Positions 6,082-6,114 of a DNA stretch of 6,114 nucleotides are shown here, piece after piece. The position numbers were made by a program, and so were the translations under genes. The DNA is from Lentihominibacter faecis (lineage in GTDB: Bacteria > Bacillota > Clostridia > Peptostreptococcales > Anaerovoracaceae), in the NCBI RefSeq assembly GCF_014306095.1, contig NZ_JACRWC010000061.1, positions 1 to 6,114 on the forward strand. Reading direction: 5' to 3'. Every line of letters begins with the position of its first letter. The first letter of the stretch is position 1. The notes beneath the pieces are model-generated. The model saw nothing but the letters and a program-made list of their open reading frames with translations, was not told where the DNA came from and did no database searches.

Positions 6082-6096
6082 ACCCCTCAAAGGGGT
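6082..6096. repeat. Hairpin ACCCCT/AGGGGT near the right edge
   Basis: Six pairs enclose CAA. On the plus strand the 3' arm carries AAAGGGG, a possible ribosome binding site sequestered in the stem, 15-16 nt before the last ATG. A run of six T follows at 6104-6109. That distance is longer than usual for either a terminator T-run or an SD-start spacing, so both functions remain open. Confidence 0.7.
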
Positions 6097-6114
6097 TCCA
6101 TTATTTTTTAAATG

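Larger units (their letters stand above)
5964..6114. mobile_element. Hairpin-rich terminal region, probable IS200/IS605-family end (cut off by the contig edge)
   Basis: Three strong hairpins occur in 150 bp: a perfect 10-bp stem at 5964-5986, a 7 to 9-bp stem at 6019-6040, and a 6-bp stem at 6082-6096. The perfect palindromes GCTCTAGAGC (5988-5997) and CCATGG (6005-6010) lie between them. Subterminal hairpins without long terminal inverted repeats are the hallmark of IS200/IS605 elements. Two readings are possible. On the plus strand it would be a left end, with tnpA starting at the last ATG (6112) and its AAAGGGG site folded into the third hairpin, as described for IS200. On the minus strand it would be a right end with the guide-RNA region following tnpB, and the 12-codon frame ending at TAA 6076-6078 would be its tail. 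No transposase domain is inside the window, so the assignment rests on structure and on my recollection of similar sequences. The outer boundary is approximate. Confidence 0.45.

Noticed and set aside
6079..6114. Twelve-codon minus-strand tail as a definite tnpB end
   Set aside because: Twelve residues without a recognisable motif cannot identify a protein; it is mentioned only as one reading of the putative mobile element.

Overview
The window looks like one short contig from a Firmicutes genome, probably class Clostridia. The evidence is a T-box leader, AGGAGG-type ribosome binding sites, a eukaryote-like (type 2) isoleucyl-tRNA synthetase and sigma-A promoters with 17-bp spacers. All convincing genes lie on the minus strand, so transcription runs from the right side of the window to the left. 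The first 16 bases match the Tn5/Nextera mosaic end and are library adapter, not genome. The right edge stops inside a hairpin-rich stretch resembling the end of an IS200/IS605-type element. The contig may therefore have been broken by a read end on the left and a repeated element on the right.

Layout in transcription order (right to left): 6114-5964 is a cluster of three perfect hairpins, a probable mobile element end. Bases 5963-5647 carry no supported gene and only a few palindromes. Bases 5646-5532 hold five tandem copies of a 23-bp GCGCGC-containing repeat, just upstream of a strong promoter (5514-5486). A T-box riboswitch (about 5479-5263) follows, with an AUC (isoleucine) specifier and an intrinsic terminator. 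Next come ileS (5126-2013), an unrecognised 183-residue gene (1979-1428), rlmN (1413-367), and a separately promoted P-loop ATPase gene (from 284) cut off by the left edge.

The gaps between ileS, the unknown gene and rlmN are 33 and 14 nt, with no terminator or clear promoter. They are best read as one operon under the isoleucine T-box. Uncharged tRNA-Ile would raise not only the synthetase but also RlmN, which methylates A2503 of 23S rRNA and, in E. coli, A37 of some tRNAs. It would also raise a small uncharacterised protein. That coupling of tRNA charging to rRNA/tRNA methylation is the most interesting biology here. The 23-bp repeat array beside the promoter is the most interesting unexplained DNA structure. 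I do not see clear evidence of a wholly new system.
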